A stretch of 64,000 nt of DNA from Mesorhizobium sp. NZP2077 (GCF_013170805.1 NZ_CP051293.1:6330001-6394000); one strand, 5' to 3'; counted from the first letter of the stretch, positions 18,230-25,340 are shown. A program made the numbers and translations. Notes: generated by a model not told the origin, from the letters alone.

Positions 18230-18775
18230 TCACCGCATTGGCGCGCGCCATTCGAAGCGGCCGTTGCCGCCATTGTCCGTCCACAGCGGGACGGCGCGGC
18301 CGATGATCTGGCTGGTGGCGAGGAGGCCGAAATAACGTCCGTCGAGGCTGTCGCGGACCTGCCAGTTCATCAGGAAGACTTCGCCGGTCGGGATGCGGTG
18401 GCAGCCCTGCCAGACAGGCAGGTCACGGCCGGCCCGATCACGCTTGAGCGCCATGCCCGCCTCGATACCATCGACGGTGATGGTGAGGTTCGAACGACAT
18501 ACACGCTGCCCGGCAACGCCAAGGATGCGCTTCAAGAGTGGCACGCCCCTCGGCAGATAGCCGCGATCAGCGAGGAACGCCGCGAGTGGCTCGGGCGCGT
18601 CGACGGCGACAAGATCGGTGACCTCGAAAGGTCCGTCGAAGTCGATCGTGTAGAAGCCGATCGGTGCGCTAGCTGACGCATTCCAGATGAGCTTCGTGGG
18701 CATCGAAGTGAGGCCGGGATAGCCGACGCCCATGGTTGCGAGAACGCTAGCGAGGATGATCCCGGCGCGCGTCAC
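18230..18775 (-). CDS. traF: TraF, S26-type signal peptidase (conjugative pilin maturation)
   Basis: TraF is a serine peptidase that matures the TrbC pilin. The product is 181 residues with a membrane-spanning N-terminus (residues about 5-22). The catalytic serine lies in NASASAPIGFYTID and the lysine in PLLKRILGVAGQRV. The C-terminus has the box D/E region VFLMNWQVRDSLDGRYFG. The GTG start at 18775 overlaps the DUF2840 stop (GTGA), which implies coupling. Confidence 0.93.
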   Translation of the reverse strand: MTRAGIILASVLATMGVGYPGLTSMPTKLIWNASASAPIGFYTIDFDGPFEVTDLVAVDAPEPLAAFLADRGYLPRGVPLLKRILGVAGQRVCRSNLTITVDGIEAGMALKRDRAGRDLPVWQGCHRIPTGEVFLMNWQVRDSLDGRYFGLLATSQIIGRAVPLWTDNGGNGRFEWRAPMR

Positions 18776-19260
18776 GGCTCGGTCCTCTTGCGCAGCAGGA
18801 AGGCGCGATGTTGGTCGAGTGTGTAGCTGCGCGGCGCGTGGCTGGCGGTTATCCGGTTGTGGATGTGCCGCCAGTGATCGGGCGACACCAACTCAGGCTC
18901 GATGTCGAGGCGCTGGATGGCGTCGATCGCCTGCAGCACGCGTTCGACCTTGGGCCAGCTCTCGACCTTCAGAAGGATGTCGCCGCCGGGGCGCACGAAG
19001 GGCAGTGTCTGATAGGCATCGCCACGTGCGACCGCACGCACGATGTCGATACGTGAGATGATCGTTCCAAAATCGTTCGCGGCCCAGCGCACGAAGGCGA
19101 AGACTGCGCCGGGACGATAGGACAGGATGCGCCGGCGACGATCGACGATCTGTTCCTGGGCGTGCGTGCCGAAGCGTATCCAGTTCTCTTGTCTCTTCTC
19201 GATCCAGGTCAGTTCGACATGGACGAGATCGTCGCGAGCGTGGTGCGTGGCGGCGATCAT
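18772..19260 (-). CDS. DUF2840 domain-containing protein
   Basis: This 162-residue protein belongs to DUF2840, found only with this type of ICE transfer cluster; its function is unknown. The family features VELTWIEKRQENWIRFG, VFAFVRWAANDFGT and RIDIVRAVARGDAYQTLPFV are visible. The ATG at 19260 overlaps the repA stop (ATGA), and its stop overlaps traF. In related elements a parA gene normally lies between repA and this gene; here it is absent. Confidence 0.88.
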   Translation of the reverse strand: MIAATHHARDDLVHVELTWIEKRQENWIRFGTHAQEQIVDRRRRILSYRPGAVFAFVRWAANDFGTIISRIDIVRAVARGDAYQTLPFVRPGGDILLKVESWPKVERVLQAIDAIQRLDIEPELVSPDHWRHIHNRITASHAPRSYTLDQHRAFLLRKRTEP

Positions 19261-20714
19261 CGGGTGGCTCCCGAGCGCGGACCAAGAGGCGGATTCGGGG
19301 CTTCGGAGACGCTGGTTGCCGTGCTGCTGCCGTCAGAAACCGATGGCGCATTCGAGGTCTTGTCGGTGTCTATGCTGAGTGCGTCGCTGGCTCGCCGGAC
19401 GAGCCTGTCGGTGTGCGAGGTTTCGTGAACCGAGTCGGACGCAAAGCTGAGTCTTCGCAATAGGTTGCCCGGACAGTGATGGTTCCGAGTTCGTGTACTG
19501 GGTTCGGAATGCGCTGAGTTTGCGTACTGGGACTGTTCGCAGTTTGCGGCAGGCGTGCAGACAGCGGATTGACTGGACGGTGAATCGAGCCAGCCACTTC
19601 TGGGATGCTGAGGCTCCAAGTTTGCGAACTCGGTTCGCGAAACTTCGCCCCGGTTCGCGAAACTCTGCGCCGGTTCGCGAAACTCGTCGCACCGACACAC
19701 CCTCTGCACATCGCGCGCGCGCTCTTCAAAGTTAGACTCTGGGTTAGACTCTAAGTTAAGGGCGCGATTCCGGCTTTGCTTTCCTAGGGTTAGGCCCCGT
19801 TTGGGTTCCTGATAGCACGAGCCTGCGGTTCCCGATGGCACGATAGGTCCGGTTCCCGATAGCACGAGGCCGTCCACAGGCCTTCCACCGGAGGCGACCC
19901 GCTCGAAGGCGAGCAGCGTCCGGCCGCCCATCTCCACTTCGAGGAAGAGCGTGTAGCCGGGCAGCGGCTGGCGGCGGATGATGTCGCGCAGCTCGAAGGC
20001 AAAGCGCTTGTGGGGCGACAGGCTGCCGGATTTCTGGTGAAGGTGACGGAAGTCGAAGCGCCAGCCGTCGCGCTGGCGTCCGCCATGCTTGCGGACCAGC
20101 CGATAGAGCCAGCGCTCCAGCCCGCCAGTCAGGTCGAAATAGGCGCGATCGATCGTCAGCACGAGCGCGTCATCGAGGACTGCCTGGTAGAACCAGTCGG
20201 GGACGATCAACTCGATCCCCGCGGGTTTACCATGGCGATCGATGCGCTCCTGCCACTCATTGATCCATGAGAAGCGGTGCCGCCGGCCTTCGGCGGGCTG
20301 ACGGATTGTCGTCGAGACAGTGGTCGACTGCAGCCGGTCAAGCGCCGCCTTCAGGCGTTGATAGTCGCGCAGGCTCTTGCCGCGGCCGACGAAGGTGAGA
20401 ATCTCATAGGGCGTGGCGGCCATCAGGCGCGAGGTACGAAGCCCGGTGTCGCGCGCCTCGACGATTTGGCTCGCGGCCCAGATCAGGATGTCGGCGTCCC
20501 AGATGGTCGCCATCCCATGATCGGGTACGGCTTCGACCCGGATCGTGACGTTACCCGCGGCAAAATCGATCGGGGTGATGCGATGGGTCTTGGAAAGGGA
20601 GAAGAACGGATAGGCCATGAGATCCTGCGCGTCTCGTGGGGCGAAGTCGCCAGGCAACGCCCGGAACAGATCGAGTTGCCCACGCTCCGAAAGGGATTGG
20701 TTTTGCGCCACCAC
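19257..20714 (-). CDS. repA: RepA, plasmid-type replication initiator protein
   Basis: The N-terminal ~285 residues are a RepA replication-initiator domain (DLFRALPGDFAPRDAQDLMA, YPFFSLSKTHRITPIDF, DADILIWAASQIVEARDTG, SWINEWQERIDRHGKP, HQKSGSLSPHKRFAFELRDI). Such proteins allow excised ICEs to replicate as plasmids. The product is 485 residues; the last ~200 residues are polar and low-complexity (rich in Ser, Asn, Glu, Arg), and their DNA carries two families of short repeats (19631-19684 and 19805-19868). The stop overlaps the DUF2840 start. The tail may be a real extension or reading through a repeat-bearing origin. Confidence 0.85.
   Translation of the reverse strand: MVAQNQSLSERGQLDLFRALPGDFAPRDAQDLMAYPFFSLSKTHRITPIDFAAGNVTIRVEAVPDHGMATIWDADILIWAASQIVEARDTGLRTSRLMAATPYEILTFVGRGKSLRDYQRLKAALDRLQSTTVSTTIRQPAEGRRHRFSWINEWQERIDRHGKPAGIELIVPDWFYQAVLDDALVLTIDRAYFDLTGGLERWLYRLVRKHGGRQRDGWRFDFRHLHQKSGSLSPHKRFAFELRDIIRRQPLPGYTLFLEVEMGGRTLLAFERVASGGRPVDGLVLSGTGPIVPSGTAGSCYQEPKRGLTLGKQSRNRALNLESNPESNFEERARDVQRVCRCDEFREPAQSFANRGEVSRTEFANLEPQHPRSGWLDSPSSQSAVCTPAANCEQSQYANSAHSEPSTRTRNHHCPGNLLRRLSFASDSVHETSHTDRLVRRASDALSIDTDKTSNAPSVSDGSSTATSVSEAPNPPLGPRSGATR
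19631..19684. repeat. Three 14-bp direct repeats with 20-bp period (iteron-like), inside repA
   Basis: CGGTTCGCGAAACT occurs exactly at 19631-19644, 19651-19664 and 19671-19684, so the period is precisely 20 bp. A degenerate fourth copy (TTTGCGAACTC) precedes them. Because 20 is not a multiple of three, the repeat is not conserved at the protein level in repA, which suggests that it is the DNA sequence that is maintained. Direct repeats beside a replication initiator are typical of iterons. Confidence 0.6.
19805..19868. repeat. Three 17-bp direct repeats inside repA
   Basis: GGTTCCTGATAGCACGA (19805-19821), GGTTCCCGATGGCACGA (19828-19844) and GGTTCCCGATAGCACGA (19852-19868) are spaced 23 and 24 bp apart. 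They differ at one or two positions. They lie in the repA coding strand about 120 bp upstream (in repA sense) of the second repeat family and may form part of the same origin. Confidence 0.55.
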
Positions 20715-20731
20715 TTGAAATCCGCGCGCGG

Positions 20732-21013
20732 TCAGCGTGCGTATCGTCCGTCATGCGCCAGCGGCGTCGGTGTGTGACGCTTGGCCGGCAGGACCGACCC
20801 ACGCGGGTCGGATGTTGAGGTGACGGCGCCGCGTTCGGCCCAGGCCTGAAGATCATCGACGGCATAGACGACACGGCCGCCGAGTTTTCGGTAGCCAGGA
20901 CCAGTGCCATAGGTACGGTGCTTTTCGAGCGTTCGGGCGGAGAGGCTGAGGAAATCCGCGGCTTCCTTGGTGCGCAGGAAGCGTGGCGGCAAGACGGCGA
21001 TATCGGGTCGCAT
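20732..21013 (-). CDS. rdfS: RdfS-like excisionase / HTH recombination directionality factor
   Basis: This 93-residue protein has an AlpA/MerR-type winged HTH (RFLRTKEAADFLSLSARTLEKHRTYG, then PGYRKLGGRVVYAVDDLQAWAER). In Mesorhizobium ICEs the small HTH gene directly upstream of the repA-traF-rlxS cluster is rdfS, the excisionase that drives ICE excision and the first target of FseA. Here it is followed by repA after 17 bases and preceded by the FseA locus, which supports the same role. Direct function is inferred from family and position. Confidence 0.8.
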   Translation of the reverse strand: MRPDIAVLPPRFLRTKEAADFLSLSARTLEKHRTYGTGPGYRKLGGRVVYAVDDLQAWAERGAVTSTSDPRGSVLPAKRHTPTPLAHDGRYAR

Positions 21014-21153
21014 GGATCGGGCCTCCGTGGGGTTTTGGACGGCCGCTGGCGTTCAGCGGTGGATGGAGACCACGGTGGCGGAGAGTAAGCTTCGTCAGGG
21101 ATGGGGAAGTTGAGGGGGGCTAAAACTCCACCCCTTCTGCGCGGCCAGACCAG
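21014..21153 (-). promoter_or_regulatory. Presumed rdfS promoter region
   Basis: This 140-bp gap separates the FseA 3' half from rdfS. It contains a 6-bp stem CCGCTG/CAGCGG near 21049-21066 and a G-rich then C-rich stretch near 21110-21130. In ICEMlSymR7A, FseA activates the rdfS promoter, so an FseA-dependent promoter would be expected here. I see no clear -35/-10 pair. Confidence 0.35.
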
Positions 21154-21720
21154 CTAGGATCGACGGCGATGACGCAGGATTTGCAAATAGCCGCCACCGA
21201 TCATGGCGGTGGCGCCTTCGACGAGACCGATCACCGCGTCGCGCAGCGCGGAAGTTTTCCAGGGATCGGCGGCGACGCGCTTGAACCCGTAAAGGGCGAT
21301 GGCAATGTCGCGGTAGCTCGCGCCACTGGCGCGGCCGTCCGCGGCCTGCATCATCAGACGGAAGCGGCGGCGTTGCTGCGGGGTCATCCGCGTGTCCGCA
21401 GGCGCTGGGCGCTCCTGCCAGGCACGCCAGAATCGGGTGAGTGCTTCGATTCGTCCCAACGTGTCTGCGTCCAGGGGAATCAACGCCGCCAGATGGCCGT
21501 GCGGGTCACTGCCAGGCAGAAGGAAAAGTTGAGTGACCACACCTGCACTATGGACAGTGTGGCGTCCTTCCGGGCCGTCGTGGTCCACACCCAGACCCGT
21601 CAAAGGCGCAGGTGGCGTCGATGACAGGAAAGCCGGCGCCGGTACGAGAGAAACCACTGCTGGATCGACGTCAGGCGACCAGAGAACGTCTTGCGCCAAG
21701 GCCGACAAATCCGGCGTGGC
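21154..21720 (-). CDS. fseA: FseA C-terminal half, DUF2285 protein (Msi171-like), read after +1 frameshift
   Basis: This frame encodes a DUF2285 DNA-binding-like domain (FPATPDLSALAQDVLWSPD onward, with ALTRFWRAWQERPAPAD, TPQQRRRFRLMMQAADGRAS, SYRDIAIALYGFKRVAADPW and SALRDAVIGLVEGATAMI). It has no good start codon of its own; the nearest is a TTG at 21708 with no clear ribosome-binding site. It overlaps the upstream DUF6499 frame and is +1 to it. In Mesorhizobium ICEs the two halves (msi172 and msi171) are fused by programmed +1 frameshifting into FseA, which switches on excision. The fusion here would be 254 residues and join WGLRFP directly to ATPDLSALA. Confidence 0.88.
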   Translation of the reverse strand, partial: ATPDLSALAQDVLWSPDVDPAVVSLVPAPAFLSSTPPAPLTGLGVDHDGPEGRHTVHSAGVVTQLFLLPGSDPHGHLAALIPLDADTLGRIEALTRFWRAWQERPAPADTRMTPQQRRRFRLMMQAADGRASGASYRDIAIALYGFKRVAADPWKTSALRDAVIGLVEGATAMIGGGYLQILRHRRRS

Positions 21721-21919
21721 CGGGAAATCGTAACCCCCATTGCCGTTGCGCCGCAGGGTGGAAGGGTGCTTTTTCGGCTCTTGTGGTCAGCAGCGCTTGA
21801 TAGTGCCTTTGATAGGGTTCGTGACGTCGAAGACACTCCCAGGCGAGCCCTTCGATGGGCAATGTGTCGAAATAATCATAGCTGTCATTGTCTCGCCAAC
21901 GCGACGTATCCGGCCTCAT
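21671..21919 (-). CDS. fseA: FseA N-terminal half, DUF6499 protein (Msi172-like)
   Basis: This frame starts MRPDTSRWRDNDSYDYFDTL, the usual start of DUF6499 proteins, and continues with the conserved LAWECLRRHEPYQRHY and HPAAQRQWGLRFP. A strong AGGAG lies 8 bases before the ATG at 21919, which decides the start over an in-frame ATG eight codons upstream. Without a frameshift it ends after 82 residues with a non-homologous tail (GHAGFVGLGARRSLVA). The family similarity stops at the CCC codon at 21722-21724 and continues in the +1 frame. Confidence 0.88.
   Translation of the reverse strand: MRPDTSRWRDNDSYDYFDTLPIEGLAWECLRRHEPYQRHYQALLTTRAEKAPFHPAAQRQWGLRFPGHAGFVGLGARRSLVA
21718..21733 (-). promoter_or_regulatory. 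Programmed +1 ribosomal frameshift site of fseA
   Basis: On the minus strand the upstream frame reads TTA CGA TTT CCC GGC CAC. Skipping the G at 21721 after the CCC codon (21724-21722) gives GCC ACG CCG GAT in the downstream frame and an unbroken DUF6499-DUF2285 protein. CCC followed by a G is a known type of +1-prone proline codon context. Frameshifting is established for fseA of ICEMlSymR7A; the exact slip codon here is my inference from where homology switches frame. Confidence 0.75.
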
Positions 21920-22002
21920 CCAAAGAGCTCCTAAGACGCGCAAGCCCCCGCCTCAAAACAATTCCGGGTTGTGGCGATTGCCGGAAGACCCTCGGCCGGC
22001 AT

Positions 22003-22029
22003 CGCGTGATGCCGTTTCGGCATCACGCG
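22003..22029. promoter_or_regulatory. Perfect 12-bp palindrome between qseM and fseA
   Basis: CGCGTGATGCCG at 22003-22014, a TTT loop and CGGCATCACGCG at 22018-22029 form a perfect 12-bp stem just downstream of the qseM stop and about 85 bp upstream of the fseA start. No T tract follows on the minus strand, so a simple terminator is not supported. It shares its core (GATGCCGTTTCGGCATC) with the palindrome at 22390-22414 on the other side of qseM. Confidence 0.6.
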
Positions 22030-22052
22030 GGAGCGACAGGAGCTGGGTCGTG

Positions 22053-22313
22053 CTAGTTGCCGGGTTGACGCAAGAGATGGCGGTAGCCAGCACGCGCCAT
22101 CCAGCGCGCGCGCGCCAGATGGCTGTCATGGATGCGCCGGGCGCGTTGTGGCTCTTTCGTCAGATCAATGCCGAAGAGAATTTCGACCACCTCGCGCCAG
22201 TCCGCGCCGTCGTCGGCGGCATCAAGCAGGCGCATATAGAGCTTGATGTGCTGCCGATCGTATTCGGTGAGTTCGTCACCCGTCGGCGCGGTATCGTCAA
22301 ACGGCTCGATCAT
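22053..22313 (-). CDS. qseM: QseM-like antiactivator, small DUF2285 protein
   Basis: This 86-residue protein (MIEPFDDTAPTGDELTEYDR, then HIKLYMRLLDAADDGADW and RRIHDSHLARARWM) belongs to the short DUF2285 proteins that include QseM of ICEMlSymR7A. QseM binds the TraR activator and FseA and so blocks quorum-sensing-driven excision and transfer. A GAGG lies 7 bases before the ATG. It sits directly upstream of fseA on the same strand. The regulator QseC, divergent to qseM in R7A, is not found next to it here, nor are traR and traI. Confidence 0.83.
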   Translation of the reverse strand: MIEPFDDTAPTGDELTEYDRQHIKLYMRLLDAADDGADWREVVEILFGIDLTKEPQRARRIHDSHLARARWMARAGYRHLLRQPGN

Positions 22314-22389
22314 CGCTTGCCCTCGTGTTCAGAGTGAGCCTGCATTTTATAGAAACAATTTTGCCAGCGGAGGATGGTTGATCAGCATC

Positions 22390-22414
22390 AGGCGATGCGG
22401 TTTGGGCATCGCCT
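22390..22414. promoter_or_regulatory. Palindrome upstream of qseM, related to 22003-22029
   Basis: AGGCGATGC (22390-22398), a GGTTTGG loop and GCATCGCCT (22406-22414) form a perfect 9-bp stem about 77 bp upstream of the qseM start. The shared core with the 22003-22029 element is GATGC-S-GTTT-S-GGCATC. A regulator binding site or a folded leader is possible; a -10-like TATAAAAT lies between this site and qseM (minus strand, about 22343-22350). Confidence 0.5.
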
Positions 22415-22446
22415 CGCCTTGAGTGGGATCAACCGGCCTTAGTAGA

Positions 22447-22476
22447 AGAAGGCCCCGGCTTTCCAGCCGGGGCCTG
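22447..22476 (-). terminator. Rho-independent terminator of the DUF736 gene
   Basis: GGCCCCGGCT (22452-22461), loop TTCC and AGCCGGGGCC (22466-22475) make a perfect 10-bp GC-rich stem. On the minus strand it is followed by TTCTTCTAC. It begins 10 bases after the stop of the DUF736 gene at 22486. Confidence 0.8.
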
Positions 22477-22485
22477 CGGGGTTCC

Positions 22486-22812
22486 TCAATCGCCCCGCCG
22501 CGCGTTCGGGCGGGACCAGATGAGCGAGAAGCCCTCACCGTCCTCACCGTCGAAGAGGTTGGCGTAGATCGGGGCGTTGAAGCTCGGATCGTCGAGCTTG
22601 AGACCCAGGTAGTCGCGGCCCTCGTTGGACTGCTTGGACCAGGCGGCGCCGATCTCGGCGCGGCCGACCAGCACCCGGTGGCTGGGAGCGTTCTCGCCAG
22701 TGGCGCGTGTGTCTGGGACGATGCGCACGTTCTTGGCCTGGACGCTGAGGGTGACGATTTCGCCGGTGAACTCGTTCGAGGCGGTCTTCTTGAAAGTGCC
22801 GATGGTAGCCAT
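22486..22812 (-). CDS. DUF736 family protein (second copy)
   Basis: The 108-residue product is a full-length DUF736 protein (MATIGTFKKTASNEFTGEIV, NAPSHRVLVGRAEIGAAWSK, SNEGRDYLGLKLDDPSFNAP, YANLFDGEDGEGFSLIWSRP). It is the canonical member of the family; the copy at 17826 is more diverged. The start is the ATG with a GGAG site (acggagatttacg) just upstream; a much longer frame upstream is only the leader region. A terminator follows. The 5' leader carries a nested stem structure at 22934-23021. Confidence 0.93.
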   Translation of the reverse strand: MATIGTFKKTASNEFTGEIVTLSVQAKNVRIVPDTRATGENAPSHRVLVGRAEIGAAWSKQSNEGRDYLGLKLDDPSFNAPIYANLFDGEDGEGFSLIWSRPNARRGD

Positions 22813-22933
22813 CGTAAATCTCCGTTTTCTGTTCCCGAGCCCGCACCATGCGGCCTCGATGGCGATCACTTGGCCGGAGGCGACCGACGACGCATCGCTT
22901 GCGACCGGAGCAAGGCGGAGGACGGCGCAGGAA

Positions 22934-23021
22934 CGACTTTCTTGTGTCGCGAGGAATGACGGCCCCGGGGTCCCCATGCGTCTAGCGCATGGGGTGGGGG
23001 GCCGGCAGGGGAAGAAAGTCG
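22934..23021 (-). ncRNA. Structured 5' leader upstream of the DUF736 gene (candidate cis-RNA)
   Basis: Nested perfect stems are present: outer CGACTTTCTT (22934-22943) with AAGAAAGTCG (23012-23021), a middle GGCCCC (22961-22966) with GGGGCC (22998-23003), and inner CCCCATGCG (22972-22980) with CGCATGGGG (22986-22994), loop TCTAG. The near edge is 121 bases upstream of the DUF736 ATG. The same layout occurs 126 bases upstream of the DUF2493 gene, with changed but still complementary arms. It could be a cis-acting mRNA element or a single-strand DNA structure used in transfer. Confidence 0.55.
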
Positions 23022-23338
23022 AGACGCGCCGTTGCGGCTCAGGCGGTCGAGGCTTCAGCCGTCCTTCGGGCAGATCAGCCCATTGAAGAGGCCGTTTGGA
23101 GCGCTCCGGGACGGATTGGCAACGGGGACAATGGCGCCCAACGCGCCGCCAGCAGGTCGTACGAGCTTCGCCGGCATCATCGCCCACACATCCCTGGCAC
23201 CAGATCCCCGCGCACCGCCGACGCCGCGGCCACCGGCCGCAGTGCTTTCCTGCTATCAACTGGCCGGACCTGCCTTCAGCATCGACCGAAGACAGTCCAA
23301 GACCACATCGGGTCCGCGCTGCAATGCCCACTGCTCGA

Positions 23339-23692
23339 TCACTGGCACTCAGCCCGCTCGCTCCAACCGTTGACGATGAGGAGGCCAGGCCATTGTCGGT
23401 CTGATCCATCCGCCTCGCTCGCGCGGGTCTTATGCTCGAACCATCCCCCGACCAGATTGTCGGCGCCGGCCATGCCCGCCACCCGCAGATATGCCATGAA
23501 GCCGATGGTGATAGCGCCGATGACGGAAAAGATGACCTGCCAGAGTTCCGAAGGCATCGTAAGCTTCGCGATACCATGGATAGCATGGTATCCGGCAACG
23601 ATCGCTGGCGTGACGAAGAGCAGCGCGATCGCCAGTTTCGCCCAGATGAGGCTGATAAGGCCGAGGAGAATCTGGCCCGCGCCACGCGTCAA
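23339..23692 (-). CDS. Hypothetical membrane protein
   Basis: This frame encodes two to three hydrophobic segments (QILLGLISLIWAKLAIALLF, VTPAIVAGYHAI and VIFSVIGAITIGFMAYLRVA) and a polar C-terminus. I do not recognise the family. The frame is open without an ATG from about 23852, inside the terminator of the gene before it, through a membrane-like stretch (LVTLAVFALPLFVGV). So either translation starts at the TTG at 23692 or the 5' end is damaged. An ATG at 23832 in another frame would need one frameshift to join. It may be a decaying ICE gene. Confidence 0.45.
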   Translation of the reverse strand: MTRGAGQILLGLISLIWAKLAIALLFVTPAIVAGYHAIHGIAKLTMPSELWQVIFSVIGAITIGFMAYLRVAGMAGADNLVGGWFEHKTRASEADGSDRQWPGLLIVNGWSERAECQ

Positions 23693-23838
23693 CCCGGCCG
23701 CAAGGACGGCGACGAGGATCGGGCCAAGCCTGGCGACCCCAGTGTCGAGTGACCCCGTGCCTGTGCTGACGCCGACGAACAGCGGAAGGGCGAAAACAGC
23801 AAGGGTGACGAGCCTCGACGCAACGCAGGCATAACAAA

Positions 23839-23863
23839 GAAAAAGCGCGGCCTAAAACCGCGC
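23839..23863 (-). terminator. Rho-independent terminator after the 55-residue gene
   Basis: On the minus strand GCGCGG, a 7-base loop (TTTTAGG) and CCGCGC form a 6-bp GC stem directly followed by TTTTTC. It starts 38 bases after the stop codon at 23901. Confidence 0.75.
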
Positions 23864-23900
23864 GGAAAGTGCTCGCATCGCGAGCCGCGTGTTCGCCCCC

Positions 23901-24068
23901 TCAAGGGGCCAACGGGTCGATTTCACCGATGATGGCAGCCTCGTCGCCGTCATACTCGTTCACCGGCACGACCGAGAGAGTGCCGTCGCCGGCTCGGGAA
24001 ATGACGATGCTGATCATCATGCTGGTGGCGAGGCTGAAGGCGAAGGCGTTTGCTTCTGCGAGGGACAT
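23901..24068 (-). CDS. Small conserved ICE protein, unknown function
   Basis: The product is 55 residues (MSLAEANAFAFSLATSMMIS, then IVISRAGDGTLSVVPVNEYD and an acidic end IGEIDPLAP). It resembles small hypothetical proteins repeatedly found in rhizobial ICEs. The start is the ATG with AGGAG 9 bases upstream; the open frame further upstream is GC-rich leader. A hairpin GCGGGGA/TCCCCGC (24091-24107), enclosed by CCTGTC/GACAGG (24079-24115), lies in the leader. A terminator follows. Confidence 0.7.
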   Translation of the reverse strand: MSLAEANAFAFSLATSMMISIVISRAGDGTLSVVPVNEYDGDEAAIIGEIDPLAP

Positions 24069-24410
24069 TTTTCCGGCTCCTGTCTGGGAAGCGGGGACCA
24101 TCCCCGCGTGACAGGCGCCCGATGTGTCCGGCCGAGGGCCGCAATCACCGTGGAGGCGAAGCCGAAACGGCGGCGCGCTATGCGTAGTCCGACCCTTCAT
24201 GGGTTGATGGCGTCAGGTCCTCGGACGGGACCAGGCAATTGCGCCGATAAACGCGGTGATGGGTCGCGCTTTCAATTCAGAAGCCGATGAAACCTTTAGC
24301 TTGACCCGGCCTTCGCCTTCATCGCGAACCGCCAAGCGGTGCTGGTCAGACTCCATTCGGGGCGACGCAGACGAGCGTGGCATCGTGTGGTGCTGGCCTA
24401 GTCCGGCCCG
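24069..24410. other. Intergenic leader region with a hairpin
   Basis: This 342-bp gap holds a 7-bp stem GCGGGGA/TCCCCGC at 24091-24107 inside a weaker outer pair CCTGTC/GACAGG (24079-24084, 24110-24115). No gene is supported. The stretch is the probable promoter and leader of the 55-residue gene. Confidence 0.5.
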
Positions 24411-25340
24411 TCATGCGGGGCCGAACCTCATGACCGGGATGCCGAGCTTGCGGGCTTTGTCGGCAAGGTTGTCCTGAATGCCCGTGCCAGGAAAATGAAT
24501 GACGCCGATTGGGAGTATATCGAGCATTGCATCGTTGCGCTTGAAGGGAGCGGCCTTGGCGTGCCTCGCCCAGTCAGGCTTGAAGGCAATCTGCGGAACC
24601 TTGCGATGGTGAGCCCATTTGGCCGCGATCAACTCCGCTCCCTTCGGTGACCCGCCGTGGAGAAGCACCATGTCGGGATGCTTGGCATGGACCTGGTCAA
24701 GCTTGGCCCAGATCAGCCGATGGTCATTGAAGTCGAACCCGCCCGTGAAAGCGACTTTGGGCCCTACAGGCAGAAGGGCATTGCTATCGGCATACTTCTT
24801 GGCGGCAAGGAAATCGCGACTGTCGATCATTGCCGCGGTGAGATTGCGATGGTTGACGACGGAGCCCGAACGCGGTCGCCAGATGGAATGCGTGTGATGC
24901 TCGAAGTGCTCGCCGGCCTGGTCGCGCATCAGTTCGAAGGCAGTGCGGCGTTCGAGCAGCGTCTGACCCTGGGCTGTGAGCCGTTCGAGTTCAACGGACT
25001 TGACCTCGGACCCATCCTGTTCGCGCTGCAAGCGCTGCTGCGACAATTCGTTTTCGTCGAGTTCGCGTTCGATCCGATGGCATGCGCGGTGGAAGAGGTT
25101 GACCGTGCCCCAAAGCAGTTCCTCGAGGTCGGGCTCCAGGCGTGTGTCGGCCATCGCCACCACGAGAGCGTCGAAGATGTCGGCGATGCTGGCGGCGATG
25201 ACATTGCCCTCTGGAAGCGGGCGCGGATCGGGTTCGTCTTCGAAGGGACGGTAGCCGTAGAGCTGGAGTTCCTGGAGGAGGTGGTCGGTGGGGGATGATG
25301 CGGGTTGCGCTTCGAAGTGGGTATCGTACGGGTCGCTCAT
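24411..25340 (-). CDS. DUF2493 domain-containing protein (SLOG-like nucleotide-binding fold)
   Basis: The product is 309 residues. The C-terminal ~125 residues are a DUF2493 domain (KVAFTGGFDFNDHRLIWAKL, MVLLHGGSPKGAELIAAKWA, IAFKPDWARHAKAAPFKRND, then VIHFPGTGIQDNLADKARKL), which belongs to the SLOG superfamily thought to bind nucleotides or nucleotide-derived ligands. The N-terminal ~170 residues are helical and coiled-coil rich. The ATG at 25340 has AAGGA 7 bases upstream and gives the family start MSDPYDTHFE. DUF2493 genes are standard ICE cargo near ardC; their role is unknown. A nested stem structure lies in the leader. Confidence 0.88.
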   Translation of the reverse strand: MSDPYDTHFEAQPASSPTDHLLQELQLYGYRPFEDEPDPRPLPEGNVIAASIADIFDALVVAMADTRLEPDLEELLWGTVNLFHRACHRIERELDENELSQQRLQREQDGSEVKSVELERLTAQGQTLLERRTAFELMRDQAGEHFEHHTHSIWRPRSGSVVNHRNLTAAMIDSRDFLAAKKYADSNALLPVGPKVAFTGGFDFNDHRLIWAKLDQVHAKHPDMVLLHGGSPKGAELIAAKWAHHRKVPQIAFKPDWARHAKAAPFKRNDAMLDILPIGVIHFPGTGIQDNLADKARKLGIPVMRFGPA

